64,000 nt of DNA from Nemertoderma westbladi (taxonomy: Eukaryota > Xenacoelomorpha > Nemertodermatida > Nemertodermatidae): positions 62,001 through 126,000 of the forward strand of contig JAUCBJ010007725.1 in assembly GCA_032718475.1 (NCBI GenBank), read 5' to 3'. A program made the translations under genes and the position numbers. Below, one piece after another: positions 43,539-53,957 of this stretch. Positions within the stretch are counted from its first letter, which is position 1; every line of letters begins with the position of its first letter. The notes under the pieces were generated by a model. It was not told where the DNA came from, did not search any database, and was given only the letters and a program-made list of their open reading frames with translations.

Positions 43539-45007
43539 TTAAAATGAGGAACCATCGAGGGGTGGAGGATCGTTTTGGAATAGAGATCCGTCACGAGAAT
43601 TTGAGTTTCTGGTTGGGCTAAAGCAGCTTCTTCCCTCTCAGTCAGCTCTATATGTCTCTCCTCGAGCTGATTTTCCTCCGCTTGTTGCTGCAAGCGCTCG
43701 TCCAGGAATTCCTGTAAAGAGTAGGTTCGTCCACGTTCGATGTCCTCCTCTAGATTTTGTATTTCTCTATCGAACTGGGGTAAAGCGAGTTCCTTCACCG
43801 CTTGGACTTGTTGTTGCAATTTACGTTTCTCCAAGCAATCGTAAGTTCCTTTTCCGATTTTCTGCCGAATAGCGTCCAATGCATTTCGTATCACGCTCTC
43901 TTCGACTTCTGTAACAGGTTGGATCGGAGGGAGGCCAGGACGGTTGTAGGGGTTAAACGGTGATATTAGATGACCGCGTCCTAGTCCAGCGAGGTAAGGT
44001 TGGCGAATATCTAACGAACCCACTACCGGAGTGCCACCAATCAACTGTTCAGGCAACACTAGATCTTTGAACAGTGAGTACAGCTCGGGAGGATCCGTAA
44101 TACTATTAGGATCGAGAGTTTGAGGTATCACTTGGGAATGAGGAGGTCTGACCGAGTATTCCGGAACTCTGATCATGGGTTTATTCAATGATCGTTTAAG
44201 GCGCGCGACCATAGGTGATACGTCGAAAAGGTTTCGCTCGAAACTCCCATAAGTATATCGCGTAAAACTGTGTTTAGCGCAACGTCTCCGTGGATGTTTA
44301 TGCCTTTCGATCTGCTGGTTAGGTCTAGGGCATTCGTCACAGTAATACCAAAGACGCACGTCTTGAAGGGGAAACGCGGGTGATCGCTCTCCAGTTTTAC
44401 AATATTCCTCCATCTGTTCGAAGCTATCTGGAACGACAGGTAGTGGTCGATCGGCGGTAAGATACATCATCGTAAAATAGAGCCGTTTGAGTTCCATCAT
44501 AGGGTCTGGATGTATACCTTGAGGATATCGAGTTTCGAGGTATGGTTGACTGGCAACATTGAGATAGGTCTCTCTTAGAAATTCTAGATATTCGTTGAAG
44601 CCGCTACGTTTATCAGGTTCTTCAACGTCTTCTCTTTCGAGTTTATTTCGAATAGAGTTCTCGTGTTCTATTCTCGATTTATCGTTTCGACTCCGCTGGG
44701 TATGATATTTAAATAAAACTATTTCCCTCTCGGTGTCGACATCGTCGGTGTCGTGTAAATCAATAGGATGACCAGTGGTCAAGAAGTCCATATACGTACC
44801 ATTACAATGCGTATAGCGAGCAGTGAATTTTCTATAGTCCAATTCACGCGTAAGTTGCTCCTGGGACATTGGCGGTTCGATATAACGACCATCGTCCTCC
44901 GTAGTAGTTGGATCAGCGTCGCCGCGTATCAAGCTATCGACAAACGCTTGTAAAGGTAGAGTATATCTCTCCCTGATACCAAGATCATCTTCTATTAATT
45001 CAGTCAT
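43526..45007 (-). CDS. Unrecognised 493-codon ORF, partner of zinc-knuckle ORF
   Basis: ATG at 45007-45005, TAA at 43528-43526. Acidic and mostly helical. It contains a possible metal-binding cluster YYCDECPRPNQ...CAKH and a Gln/Glu-rich coiled coil near the C-terminus (EEDIERGRTYSLQEFLDERL). The unbroken frame of nearly 500 codons with ordinary coding composition supports a real gene. Its position directly upstream of the zinc-knuckle ORF, overlapping by about a dozen bases, suggests one transcription unit. I do not recognise the family. It could be the structural (capsid) part of an unusual element, or an insert of independent origin. Confidence 0.75.
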   Translation of the reverse strand: MTELIEDDLGIRERYTLPLQAFVDSLIRGDADPTTTEDDGRYIEPPMSQEQLTRELDYRKFTARYTHCNGTYMDFLTTGHPIDLHDTDDVDTEREIVLFKYHTQRSRNDKSRIEHENSIRNKLEREDVEEPDKRSGFNEYLEFLRETYLNVASQPYLETRYPQGIHPDPMMELKRLYFTMMYLTADRPLPVVPDSFEQMEEYCKTGERSPAFPLQDVRLWYYCDECPRPNQQIERHKHPRRRCAKHSFTRYTYGSFERNLFDVSPMVARLKRSLNKPMIRVPEYSVRPPHSQVIPQTLDPNSITDPPELYSLFKDLVLPEQLIGGTPVVGSLDIRQPYLAGLGRGHLISPFNPYNRPGLPPIQPVTEVEESVIRNALDAIRQKIGKGTYDCLEKRKLQQQVQAVKELALPQFDREIQNLEEDIERGRTYSLQEFLDERLQQQAEENQLEERHIELTEREEAALAQPETQILVTDLYSKTILHPSMVPHFKDYH

Positions 45008-45567
45008 ATCTGCTATACGAGTTCACCAACATTATAATGAGTTCATATATTTATTAGGCGACCGGGCGTCGCTGCCTACTTCTCCCTTGCCCCCGGACAG
45101 TGTGAGATCCTCAGCGCCGATATACCGCTGTCGCTGTACTTTCGCCAACGACGTAGCCGTACAACGACAACGATAACCGGCACAAGTCACTCCACTGTCC
45201 GTCCCAAAGGCTTAGATGTACTTCAGGTTTTCCTTGGAGAGTTAGGTTATTTTCACGATTGCGACTAGCTACTGTAAACACACTTTAGCAGAAACATTCA
45301 CGTATAAACTCACAAATACCACACAACTGGTCACAACTACGCACATTCGGGCCATTTGTCCGTTAGTCAATGCCTTCCAGAATGTCACTGTATTATTATG
45401 TATCCTTGGATACTAGTAGTGCGCTATGTATTCCCTATGCTATTCAATGGGACAAGCTTTCTATTGTTCTTTTAACTCAATTCTAATTCTAGCGTGGTTG
45501 TTGCTATGGTGACATTATGCAAAGCTAGCGGTAGAATTAGGGTAATTCCAATACGTACAGATCTGGG
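45008..45567. other. Junction: giant-element spacer and LINE 5'UTR
   Basis: 45008-45372 would be the leader of the minus-strand ORF at 43526-45007. It is unusually GC-rich near 45060-45200. 45373-45567 is a likely 5'UTR of the plus-strand LINE if TAGTCAATG (45364-45372) is its target duplication. No other gene is visible. Confidence 0.45.
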
Positions 45568-46632
45568 ATGTTATTTAATAGTAATTCTTTCAACGGCAAG
45601 CGATTTTCTGGATGGGACATTGGCTCTAACAATCGTGACATCAATCTTGGAGATCTAATCGCAGTAGATGATACTACTAGCAGTGGCGTACCTAGAGTGT
45701 CTCATAATACTGGTACTTACAGCTCTATCGCTGCTCGTACACTAGGTTATTCCAGGTACGGTTCTGCACCATATACAGTAAGGTCACCAAATATAAATCG
45801 TGCCGTCATCTCTAATTCCAGTACATCGCCAGTATTCCAGCTTGGCCCTAGTTTTTCAGCCGATGCGCCAGCAAATCAAGGTGTAGTTCATTTCCCGCCA
45901 ACTACTTGTAGTGCTGTACACTATGAGCCGCTGTCCGATAATACCGTCGGCACCAATGCTATAGATGCCGATCTGAGTACTGTAAATGTACATTTACCCA
46001 ATAACTTTCTAGGTGTAGGCACAGTAGATGAACCACACGTTTCTAATTTACTTATTGGTGCACCCATACCAGACTCTGTTAGTGGTAGCCATGCCGGAGA
46101 GGGAGTTTCCAGTTTTGAAATTCACTGCGAGACTAACCATAGCGTTGTAATTCCAACTATGGGTGCTAGTACCACGTTATTGGAAAGCGGCCCCATGGAG
46201 GCTTATTTGAGTCCACCAGTTCCAGCGTCTAAGCAAATTATACCTCCCCAGGAGGTCAATGTGACTGATTCAAATATGGATGAAACAGTTGGAGGAGCAC
46301 CTCCTCTACCTGTAGTTCCGCCAATTGCCTCATCCGTAGTGTCTGCTAACCGCAGAAAACAAAGATCTATAAATACTATCGGTAGTTCGTTAACTAGGGC
46401 AGCCAGCGGCCAACGGAACACGGCCCCGAGAGGCCGTGGGCCTGGCCGTCCACGTTGCAACAGCCTAGGTGCGGTGAACAGAAAGGGTGACGGTGAAAAC
46501 CCTTATGGGACAAGATCCCAGTCTGGCACCGTAAACGCAACGCAGCCTAATTTAAATGGTGGCGGTAGTAATAGACGCCAACCAGACAACTCTATGGGCC
46601 CTCAGTCCATCATTCCACCGGGCAAAGGTTAA
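45568..46632 (+). CDS. LINE ORF1 protein
   Basis: ATG at 45568, TAA at 46630-46632, 354 codons. Ser/Thr/Pro/Asn-rich through most of its length. The C-terminal 90 residues are basic with RGRGPGRPRCNS (AT-hook-like GRP) and KGDGENPYGTRSQSG. No CCHC knuckle or RRM is seen, unlike many LINE ORF1 proteins. The probable role is RNA binding and RNP formation, inferred only from position ahead of ORF2. The last ~60 bases overlap the ORF2 frame. Confidence 0.75.
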   Translation: MLFNSNSFNGKRFSGWDIGSNNRDINLGDLIAVDDTTSSGVPRVSHNTGTYSSIAARTLGYSRYGSAPYTVRSPNINRAVISNSSTSPVFQLGPSFSADAPANQGVVHFPPTTCSAVHYEPLSDNTVGTNAIDADLSTVNVHLPNNFLGVGTVDEPHVSNLLIGAPIPDSVSGSHAGEGVSSFEIHCETNHSVVIPTMGASTTLLESGPMEAYLSPPVPASKQIIPPQEVNVTDSNMDETVGGAPPLPVVPPIASSVVSANRRKQRSINTIGSSLTRAASGQRNTAPRGRGPGRPRCNSLGAVNRKGDGENPYGTRSQSGTVNATQPNLNGGGSNRRQPDNSMGPQSIIPPGKG

Positions 46633-49600
46633 ACACCAATTCCAAGTTAGAAACAAGACTGAAGTTTGGTAATTTTAATGTTGAGGGTATAGTAAATAGT
46701 ATTGTGGAACCTGATTTTACCAAATTAATTTCTGGTTATGACTTTTTCTTGTGCACTGAAACGTGGCTTAGTCCAGTTGCTGAGCTTGATTTAAATATAA
46801 ATGGCTACTCAAATGTATCCGTTAACAGGAAGCGAAAAAATAAAAATGCTAAAAGATGCAGTGGCGGAATTACACTATATTATAAAACAAAATACGATGG
46901 GGCGGTACATGTTTTGTGTGACAGTGATGACGACATCCTATGGGTACTTTTTGAAGCAAAAAAATTCGGTATCATTACAGATATTGTTCTAGGTCTGGTG
47001 TATTTACCGCCGAACGGTTCAACAGCAGCCTTAGGGGACCCAATTTCTGTATTTGATAAACTGGAGGAAGGAATAATAAAGTTCAGTTGTTTGGGTGAAC
47101 TTATGATTTTTGGCGATTTCAATGCTCGAACTAGTACCGAGCCTGACTTCATCCCCAATGACAGACCTTGTGATACTCTTGACAGACTGCTTCCTAATGA
47201 TGACATGATTCCGAATAGCCATCAGTTTAATACTACTGACCTTCCAATTGAGACAGATAGGAAAAACACCGATTTAAAAATTAATAACTATGGCTGGAGA
47301 CTACTAACTCTTTGTAGAAATTCTGGACTCCGAATAGCCAATGGGAGAGTTGGAACTGATGGTTTAGTCGGTGGCGAGTGTACTTTTCACTGCACTGGTA
47401 AAAATAAAGTAATTGGGAAATCTACTATCGATTACTTTATCGCAAGCCCACTTTTATTTAAGCTATTCTCAGAACTATATGTCGGCGATGAAAACTTGTT
47501 TTCAAAACACCGTGTAGTCACGGCTGTAATAACTGGGATAGGTGAACAACTGCACTGCGGCTCACCTATCCCACCAACTGACTCTGTTTGCAATGATAAA
47601 TTTGTAGAATCTAAACACTTCCACTGGCGAGATAATAAAGCTGACAGTTATAAAAATTTCTTAGACAACCCCGATATTAAGGCTACTTTGAACAACATTA
47701 GCGATGACTTATGTGATGGTATATTTTCCAAAGAAAAAATTAACAAAGCTGTTGGCAGTTTCAATGAGTGTTTACATTCAGCTGGGGACCAGTACTTTGC
47801 AAGTACAAAAACTGACACAAAGGAAAAGGGTGACCTAGGAAACCACCCCTGGTACAACAGCGAGTGTTCTACTAAAAAGGCGGCATTTCGTACAGCGCTA
47901 AATAACTGGAATAGGAATCGGTCTCCAGAGGCCCATTTGCTATTATCAAAAGCACGTGGAGTTTATCTTAGTTGTATACGGCGGACAAAATTTGCATTCA
48001 AGGTTTCCCAATCAAAAAAACTTGCAGAATACTCTGTAACGGAAACTAAAAAGTTCTGGAAACTTCTGTCTAAAGCTAGTCAGTCCAACCGTGGCAGTGA
48101 TTGTACAAAACATATTTCATTAAATGTCCTTGAAAATCATTTCTCCAACCTGTGTAAGAATAATAGTGATGACAATTTTATTGACATTGGAATTACGCCC
48201 CAAAGACCAAATAATTTCAATATGCATAAAGATATTTTCGAAAATTTACTTGGAGATGCTTTTACTGAAGAGGAAGTTCAGGGTGGAATAAGAAATCTCA
48301 AGAGAGGTAAAGCATCCGGTGCTGATCTCCTAATAAATGAATTCTTTGTAGTTGGCTGCTCGCAGTTGACACCTGTGATGACAATACTTTTCAATGCTGT
48401 GCTCTTCTCTGGGCATTTTCCCGAGGCATGGACCGATGCTATTATCAGCCCGATTTACAAAAACAAAGGTAGCAAGTCAGAGGGTGGAAACTACAGGGGA
48501 ATCAGTCTATTAAGTGTTCTTGGTAAACTCTTTACAGGTTTAATTAACTCTCGTTTAACTTGGTGGGTCGATGTATCAGGACTCCTAAGTGACGCACAGG
48601 CGGGTTTTAGGAAAGGGTTTAGTACTGTAGATCATATATTTACGCTGAACACTATTGTGAATCACTTAATAAACTCAAAAATGAAACTATACGCATGCTT
48701 TGTCGATTTTCGAAAAGCATTCGATAGTGTGGACAGACAGGCACTCTGGTTAAAATTAAGTAACATGGGTTTTTGCGGGAGAATTTTTAATATTATTAAG
48801 GAAATGTATAAGGCAATAAAATCACGTGTTCGTTGGGATGGTCAATTTTCACAATCTTTTGACTGTCTAGCTGGAGTCTTACAGGGCGAATCTCTATCGC
48901 CCCTTCTTTTCTCACTGTTTCTCAATGACTTTGAGAGTCACATGTCTACATGCGGGGTTGACAGCTTGGACATCGGTACCTTACAACTGTTTATGTTACT
49001 CTATGCGGACGATATTGTCCTCGTTTCCCACTCGTCCCTTGGCCTGCAGAGATCTTTACATGCTTTGTCGGACTACTGTAAGTTCTGGGGACTCAGTGTA
49101 AACCTTGATAAGACTAAAGTGGTTGTCTTTAAAAAGGCGGGGTCAATGTCCCCACTGGATACATGGACTTACAATGGCACTCCCGTTCAGGTGGTGTCAC
49201 AGTATTTGTACCTGGGAGTTGTTTTCTCCTCAGGGGGTAGCTCTTTAGCAGCTCAGAAATTGTTGTGTGACAAAGCTAATAAGGCCATATTTTCGTTGTC
49301 GAGGTATATGTATTGTTTTCCTACGGCGCCTGTGCAACTTTTATGCAAACTGTTTCAATGTCTTATTAAACCTATTTTAAATTACGGTTGTGAGGTCTGG
49401 GGATTTTGCCCTGCATTGGGTATCGAGCGAATCCAGCTGTCTTTCTTAAAAAGAGTGCTTAAATTGAAATCGTCAACCCCAAACTATATGGTGTACGGCG
49501 AGTGTGGTATTTTCCCGCTCATAGTTGAAAGGAAAGTGAGTATTCTAAAATATTGGCTAAAACTTATTACAATGCCAGATTCTAGAATCGCAAAACAAGC

Positions 49601-50243
49601 CTACACATTGGCTGTAAATGATTGTTTACGCAAACCGTCGCTTTCAAATTGGGCTTCGCGAGTACGGGATTTATTGAACGGAATTGGCTTATCTTGGGCT
49701 TGGCGTGACCAGTTCGTACCAGAGGAACTAAAATTTTTAGCTATAGCTAAACGGGTACTTAAAGAACAATTTATTCAGAATTGGTGGTCCTTAATAAATA
49801 ATTCGCCCAAGGGTACTCTTTATGTAAAGTACTGCTTCCGACCTGAATTATACCTTAGTGTGCTAACTGAACATCCACAACTGAGATATTCGCTTTCGAA
49901 GTTCAGATGTTCTTCGCATCATTTGGCTATAGAATCTGGGCGATGGCGAAGAGTTGCTCGCTCCGATCGGGTCTGTCAAGTATGCAACACCGACCAAATA
50001 GAAGACGAGTATCATTTTTTGTTTGTGTGCCCTAAATATAACGCTCTGAGAACCCAATATTTAGATTCGCATCATAGCGCAACCCCTCCCAGTTTTGAAA
50101 AATTTCGCCTATTTCACTTGTCCTCGGATTCATCCGTAATTATGAATTTGGCACTTTTTGTCCACAAAGCAATGGCCCTGAGGGCAGAGGTATTAACACC
50201 GACTATAGTTGGTGTAACAAGCATAGCTTCTGTTGTACTCTAG
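46575..50243 (+). CDS. LINE ORF2: APE endonuclease and reverse transcriptase
   Basis: The open frame runs from 46575 to TAG 50241-50243, about 1220 codons. Endonuclease motifs start at KFGNFNVEG (near 46670), then CTETWLSP, GDFNAR and STIDYFIAS, ending with SKHRVV. The reverse transcriptase has KGSKSEGGNYRGISLLS, GFRKGFSTVDHIF, CFVDFRKAFDSVDR, GVLQGESLSPLLF and the catalytic YADD at 49012-49023. A C-terminal CQVC-x9-H-x4-C zinc motif (near 49976-50031) follows. All catalytic residues are visible and the frame is uninterrupted, so the copy may be young. It resembles Jockey/CR1-group LINEs; the exact clade is not assigned. The first methionine is well inside the endonuclease, so translation must depend on ORF1. 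Confidence 0.9.
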   Translation, partial: TPTRQLYGPSVHHSTGQRLNTNSKLETRLKFGNFNVEGIVNSIVEPDFTKLISGYDFFLCTETWLSPVAELDLNINGYSNVSVNRKRKNKNAKRCSGGITLYYKTKYDGAVHVLCDSDDDILWVLFEAKKFGIITDIVLGLVYLPPNGSTAALGDPISVFDKLEEGIIKFSCLGELMIFGDFNARTSTEPDFIPNDRPCDTLDRLLPNDDMIPNSHQFNTTDLPIETDRKNTDLKINNYGWRLLTLCRNSGLRIANGRVGTDGLVGGECTFHCTGKNKVIGKSTIDYFIASPLLFKLFSELYVGDENLFSKHRVVTAVITGIGEQLHCGSPIPPTDSVCNDKFVESKHFHWRDNKADSYKNFLDNPDIKATLNNISDDLCDGIFSKEKINKAVGSFNECLHSAGDQYFASTKTDTKEKGDLGNHPWYNSECSTKKAAFRTALNNWNRNRSPEAHLLLSKARGVYLSCIRRTKFAFKVSQSKKLAEYSVTETKKFWKLLSKASQSNRGSDCTKHISLNVLENHFSNLCKNNSDDNFIDIGITPQRPNNFNMHKDIFENLLGDAFTEEEVQGGIRNLKRGKASGADLLINEFFVVGCSQLTPVMTILFNAVLFSGHFPEAWTDAIISPIYKNKGSKSEGGNYRGISLLSVLGKLFTGLINSRLTWWVDVSGLLSDAQAGFRKGFSTVDHIFTLNTIVNHLINSKMKLYACFVDFRKAFDSVDRQALWLKLSNMGFCGRIFNIIKEMYKAIKSRVRWDGQFSQSFDCLAGVLQGESLSPLLFSLFLNDFESHMSTCGVDSLDIGTLQLFMLLYADDIVLVSHSSLGLQRSLHALSDYCKFWGLSVNLDKTKVVVFKKAGSMSPLDTWTYNGTPVQVVSQYLYLGVVFSSGGSSLAAQKLLCDKANKAIFSLSRYMYCFPTAPVQLLCKLFQCLIKPILNYGCEVWGFCPALGIERIQLSFLKRVLKLKSSTPNYMVYGECGIFPLIVERKVSILKYWLKLITMPDSRIAKQAYTLAVNDCLRKPSLSNWASRVRDLLNGIGLSWAWRDQFVPEELKFLAIAKRVLKEQFIQNWWSLINNSPKGTLYVKYCFRPELYLSVLTEHPQLRYSLSKFRCSSHHLAIESGRWRRVARSDRVCQVCNTDQIEDEYHFLFVCPKYNALRTQYLDSHHSATPPSFEKFRLFHLSSDSSVIMNLALFVHKAMALRAEVLTPTIVGVTSIASVVL
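46596..46602 (+). promoter_or_regulatory. Candidate -1 frameshift heptamer GGGCCCT
   Basis: In the ORF1 frame it reads G GGC CCT, the X XXY YYZ pattern. It lies inside the 57-base window where the ORF2 frame (-1) is already open, after the TAG at 46572-46574 and before the ORF1 stop. ORF2 has no usable ATG of its own. A spacer and downstream structure are not obvious by eye. CCC in the A site is a weak slippery codon, so termination-reinitiation is an alternative. Confidence 0.35.
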
Positions 50244-50615
50244 AAAGTTAAAGATTATAACCATCTTGAAATACATATAAAAACTGATGTTGGTAAATAA
50301 CTCCCTCTCCCAATGTCTATCGCTTTAAATTGTATATATTATCGTATGTACGTATTTGTATTTCATCTGTACCATATATTTTCGTACTATCAAGATCAAC
50401 TACGGTATACGATTGTGAATTTTGGCTTTGTTAACGGTAATTTTGGTAATGGCCAACGTTATATTGGTGGATTAGCTGGCGCTCGGCAAATACTTACAAT
50501 TAATAACATTTGGTGCTTTCGATATAAATTAATATGTGTTACCGGTACATTCACTATGTGACAATTTCATTAACTTGAATGTCGATTGATTAATAAACAA
50601 AACATATTTATTTAA

Positions 50616-51682
50616 TAGTCAATGTTCTGTTTTATACATGACTTTATGAATTTTTATCAGCTATTGACTATGTTTGGGAGACTTTCGCACACTCATACGC
50701 ATAAGAAGATAAATCTCCGCTCCTGTGATCTATTAATTAATAGAATTTTGGGAATGTTATAAATTGCGTAAAAATGGCAATTTATTAAATTCATTAAAAG
50801 GCATGAATTTAAATTATTCCCTGAAATTTTATTATTTACTAATTAAATGGACATATTTTGATTCTAGAATATGTCTGGGGACACAAGATCCTTAATTCTA
50901 TGACAATTGTCTTTTTAAGAATATCGGTAAATGCTACGATATCTTAATTGACTAGAATTGTTGAAGGATCTGAATTTTACAGATTTTGATTTATTGGATT
51001 AGCAAATATTAAATAATTAATATTTGAGATGGGCACCGATTTATTCCAGAACTTGTCTGGGGACGTTAACCACTGATTCTAAGATTTGTCTTTCAAGTAT
51101 ATCGGTGGGTGCCGCGATATCTTAATCGACTAGAATTACAGATGGTCAAAGGGTTTAACAGATTTATTTTGCGTTATACGCTACTGTTAAAGGGACATCA
51201 CGCTACTATATGTATTATTTAGTATACGGTATGAGAGCAATATCGCACGAAGCAATGTCAGTGTGAAGAGGCAAGTCGTTTCCAAGGTCTACCCAGAGCT
51301 TGGTTTAGCCGAGACACGAGGATCTGAACTTTGCATTCCTAATACTCTGCCTACCAATAATACTTGAATATAGTAGTGGCTTTATTGTACTTTAATAAGT
51401 ACGGACATTTCATCTTACTGGAGTTACGTATTTATAATATAATACGGACAGTAAGGAAAGAGAAAAAACAATTGTTTCTCACTGTCACACTAAATATAAT
51501 ATAAGTAATTACGTACGCAATAAACATGAACATATTGCACTATTCTACTAAATAATCGCTAAATAATATTCTACTAAATTAAATAAAACGATTATAATAA
51601 AATTACAGAGTAATACATACATAAATATAAAAATAATAAAATAATATAAAATAATAGAGTCACACGCCCACTCCGAACGATA
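50616..51682. other. Spacer 3' of pol with ~180-bp tandem pair
   Basis: Two related units start near 50852 and 51039. Shared words are GTCTGGGGAC, ATTGTCTTT, ATATCGGT, CGATATCTTAAT and GACTAGAATT. The remainder is AT-rich without coding signal. It lies downstream of the giant-element pol on the minus strand. Confidence 0.6.
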
Positions 51683-53957
51683 TTAAGTTGGGGAGTCCCT
51701 AGATGTCGGTTGGATTAGGGAAGTGGTCGTGGGAAGAGTTTCTTGCCTTCCATAGTTTCCGGAGAGCTCTCTGTCTCTTTCCAGTAAACATAAACGACCC
51801 ACTGGGCGATTAAGCTGTTGAGTCTCAAAGACTATCCCTGGTTTCTTAAAGTTACGCCGCATGACGACGAGCTCTACTGATCGCACCAAACCATCGCTCG
51901 AGATATGAGTCTCGATGATACGTCCTGTTTGCCATCGCTTACGTGGGAGATCGGGGTCCACAATAAGCACCATGTCTCCAGCGCTGACGTTTTCTTGCTG
52001 CGCAAACCACTTAGTTCGAAGTTGTAGAGTGGGCAGGTAATGTTTCTCGAAATGGTCAGCGAAACGACGGGATAGCAACTGCATAAGTTGCCAGGTTCGA
52101 CGGCAGTACTCGTCTCCGTCTGTGATCTCCGATCGTGGGAGCATGGCTACGGGTTTCTTCAGTAGAAAGTGCGCGGGTGTTAGCGCTTCCAGGGAATCAG
52201 GACTTGAAGAGACTGGCATAAGCGGTCTTTCGTTGAGATAAGCGGCGATTTCCTCCATTAACGTCCGCAATAGTTCGTCGGTGAGATAAGCGCGACAAGG
52301 CACAATAAAGTGGAACGCAGTCTTCACGCTCCTAATCAATCTCTCCCAACTTCCTCCCCACCAAGGGGCGTCGGCGGCGTTGAAGGTCCAGCTAGACGCT
52401 GTTATCCTTAGCTGATCGTCCACCTGTCTTTTGTTCCAGTCCTTTACGTAAGCTTGAATTTCGTTGTTGGCGCCAATGAAGTTCGTTCCCTTATCCGATC
52501 TCATCGTGTTACTGGTTCCGAAGCGAGCGATCTGTCGTCGTAAACTCAACACGAAGCTGTTGGTGGATAGATCATTTACCATATCGAGATGGATAGCTCT
52601 ACAAGTCATACAAACGAAGATGACACACCATCTCTTGACTATAGTCCGAGCACGATATACTTCAATAGGGCCAAATAAATCCACACTGGTATTAGTAAAG
52701 GGTGGTTCGTAGAAGCTTACTCTTTCCCTAGGTAATTCTGCCTCTCGCTGTGTCAAAGGCCTACTGAATGCTTTCCTATAGGGTATGCAGTTCCTAAGGA
52801 CTTGGTTCAGAGCCCTACGGGGTTTATAAAAATAGTAGCGAGTTCTAATTTCGCTCAGAACTCGTTCTCTTCCAGCATGATACAGTTTGCTATGAACATC
52901 TACAATCATCTTGATTTGTATGTCAAGATTTCTAATGAGTATGGGAAACTTAGTGTCAAAGGATAAGGGGGCGTTGGTGAGCCTGCCTCCAACACGTATT
53001 AACCCATCTATCATGGTACTAGAGAAGCGATCCCTTAAGCGCATCTGCGGATTTCTTAACAACAGGAAATACTTATCGGGATCCTCATAGCATTGTAGGA
53101 GTCTCAGCATCTGTTTGTTGGTTTCATCATGCTCCTGGTAACTGATCTTCTCCTTTAGAAACCTGTTGGATATCTTATATTTAGGAAGATCTTTAACAAC
53201 ATGGACTCTTGCAGATGTTGATGGAGCATCATCACTATTGGTCTTTGTCCCGGAGTAACGATGATGAAAACATCGTTTTAAACAGGTGACGGCTTTACAG
53301 AGCCGATTCCAGGAACTGTAATGACGTATCACTCTCTGCAGGAGAGGTGAGAGTCCTTGCGAAATATCTGGTATTCCAGATTTCCAATCCTTGTCACGGA
53401 TTTCTAAGACTTCTTTATCCGTGGCTGTGGGTTTCTGATCCAAAGCATCCTCTCCGGAAGTAAATAATACAGATAGATCAACCGCAGGTTTAAACAACTT
53501 CGATTTACTCGCTCGAGTTTTGGGTTTAACTTTCTCCGCTCCCTTGGCCTGTCTGATCTCTGCTGTTGTGAGATGGGGAGGCCATTCTTCTTCTTCTCTG
53601 TAGAGAAAGTCGGGTCCACCTAACCATTCGGGAGTATTTACCAATTCCTTTGGAGTCGCTCCTCGGGAAGCGATGTCTGCTGGATTAATCGTTCCTGGGC
53701 AATGTCTCCATTGGTCCATCGTCGTGCGACTAAGTATGATGGCTACTCTGTTGGTAATGAAGACGCTGAACTGACAGACTTCATTGGTGATATACTCTAA
53801 CACGAGTAAAGCGTCGGTCCAATAGACAGTTTTCTCTAATGGATAGTCAATCTGTTCTGTTACATTCCGGCCGATGGCTGTAGCGTATAGAGCCGCTTTT
53901 AACTCCGCTCGAGGAACTTTCAACTTGTTGTTGATTAATGCCTTAGAAGTAATCAAG
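51683..53957 (-). CDS. Giant element pol: RNase H tail and integrase
   Basis: Open from the LINE junction at 53957 to the stop at 51685-51683. RNase H shows LKVPRAELKAALYA, VYWTDALLVLEYI and CPGTINPADIASRG. Integrase follows with a zinc region (HAGRERVLSEIRTRYYF, then NCIPYRKAF) in which the second cysteine of the final CxxC is tyrosine. The catalytic residues are in SVDLFGP, MRSDKGTNFIG and WWGGSWERLI. The C-terminal segment contains RKRWQTGRI and a tail of about 40 residues. The ORF is otherwise unbroken. It is separated from its reverse transcriptase by the LINE at 53958-56298, so it cannot be translated as one protein now. Confidence 0.88.

Larger units (their letters stand above)
45373..50615 (+). 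mobile_element. Full-length APE-type LINE with two long ORFs
   Basis: Two ORFs in the order ORF1, ORF2 (endonuclease plus reverse transcriptase). TAGTCAATG occurs at 45364-45372 and 50616-50624 and may be the 9-bp target duplication, which would set these borders; a chance match is possible. There is no long poly-A tail; the end is AATAAACAAAACATATTTAT-like. It is inserted in the giant element, opposite in strand, between integrase and the unrecognised ORFs. Confidence 0.75.
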
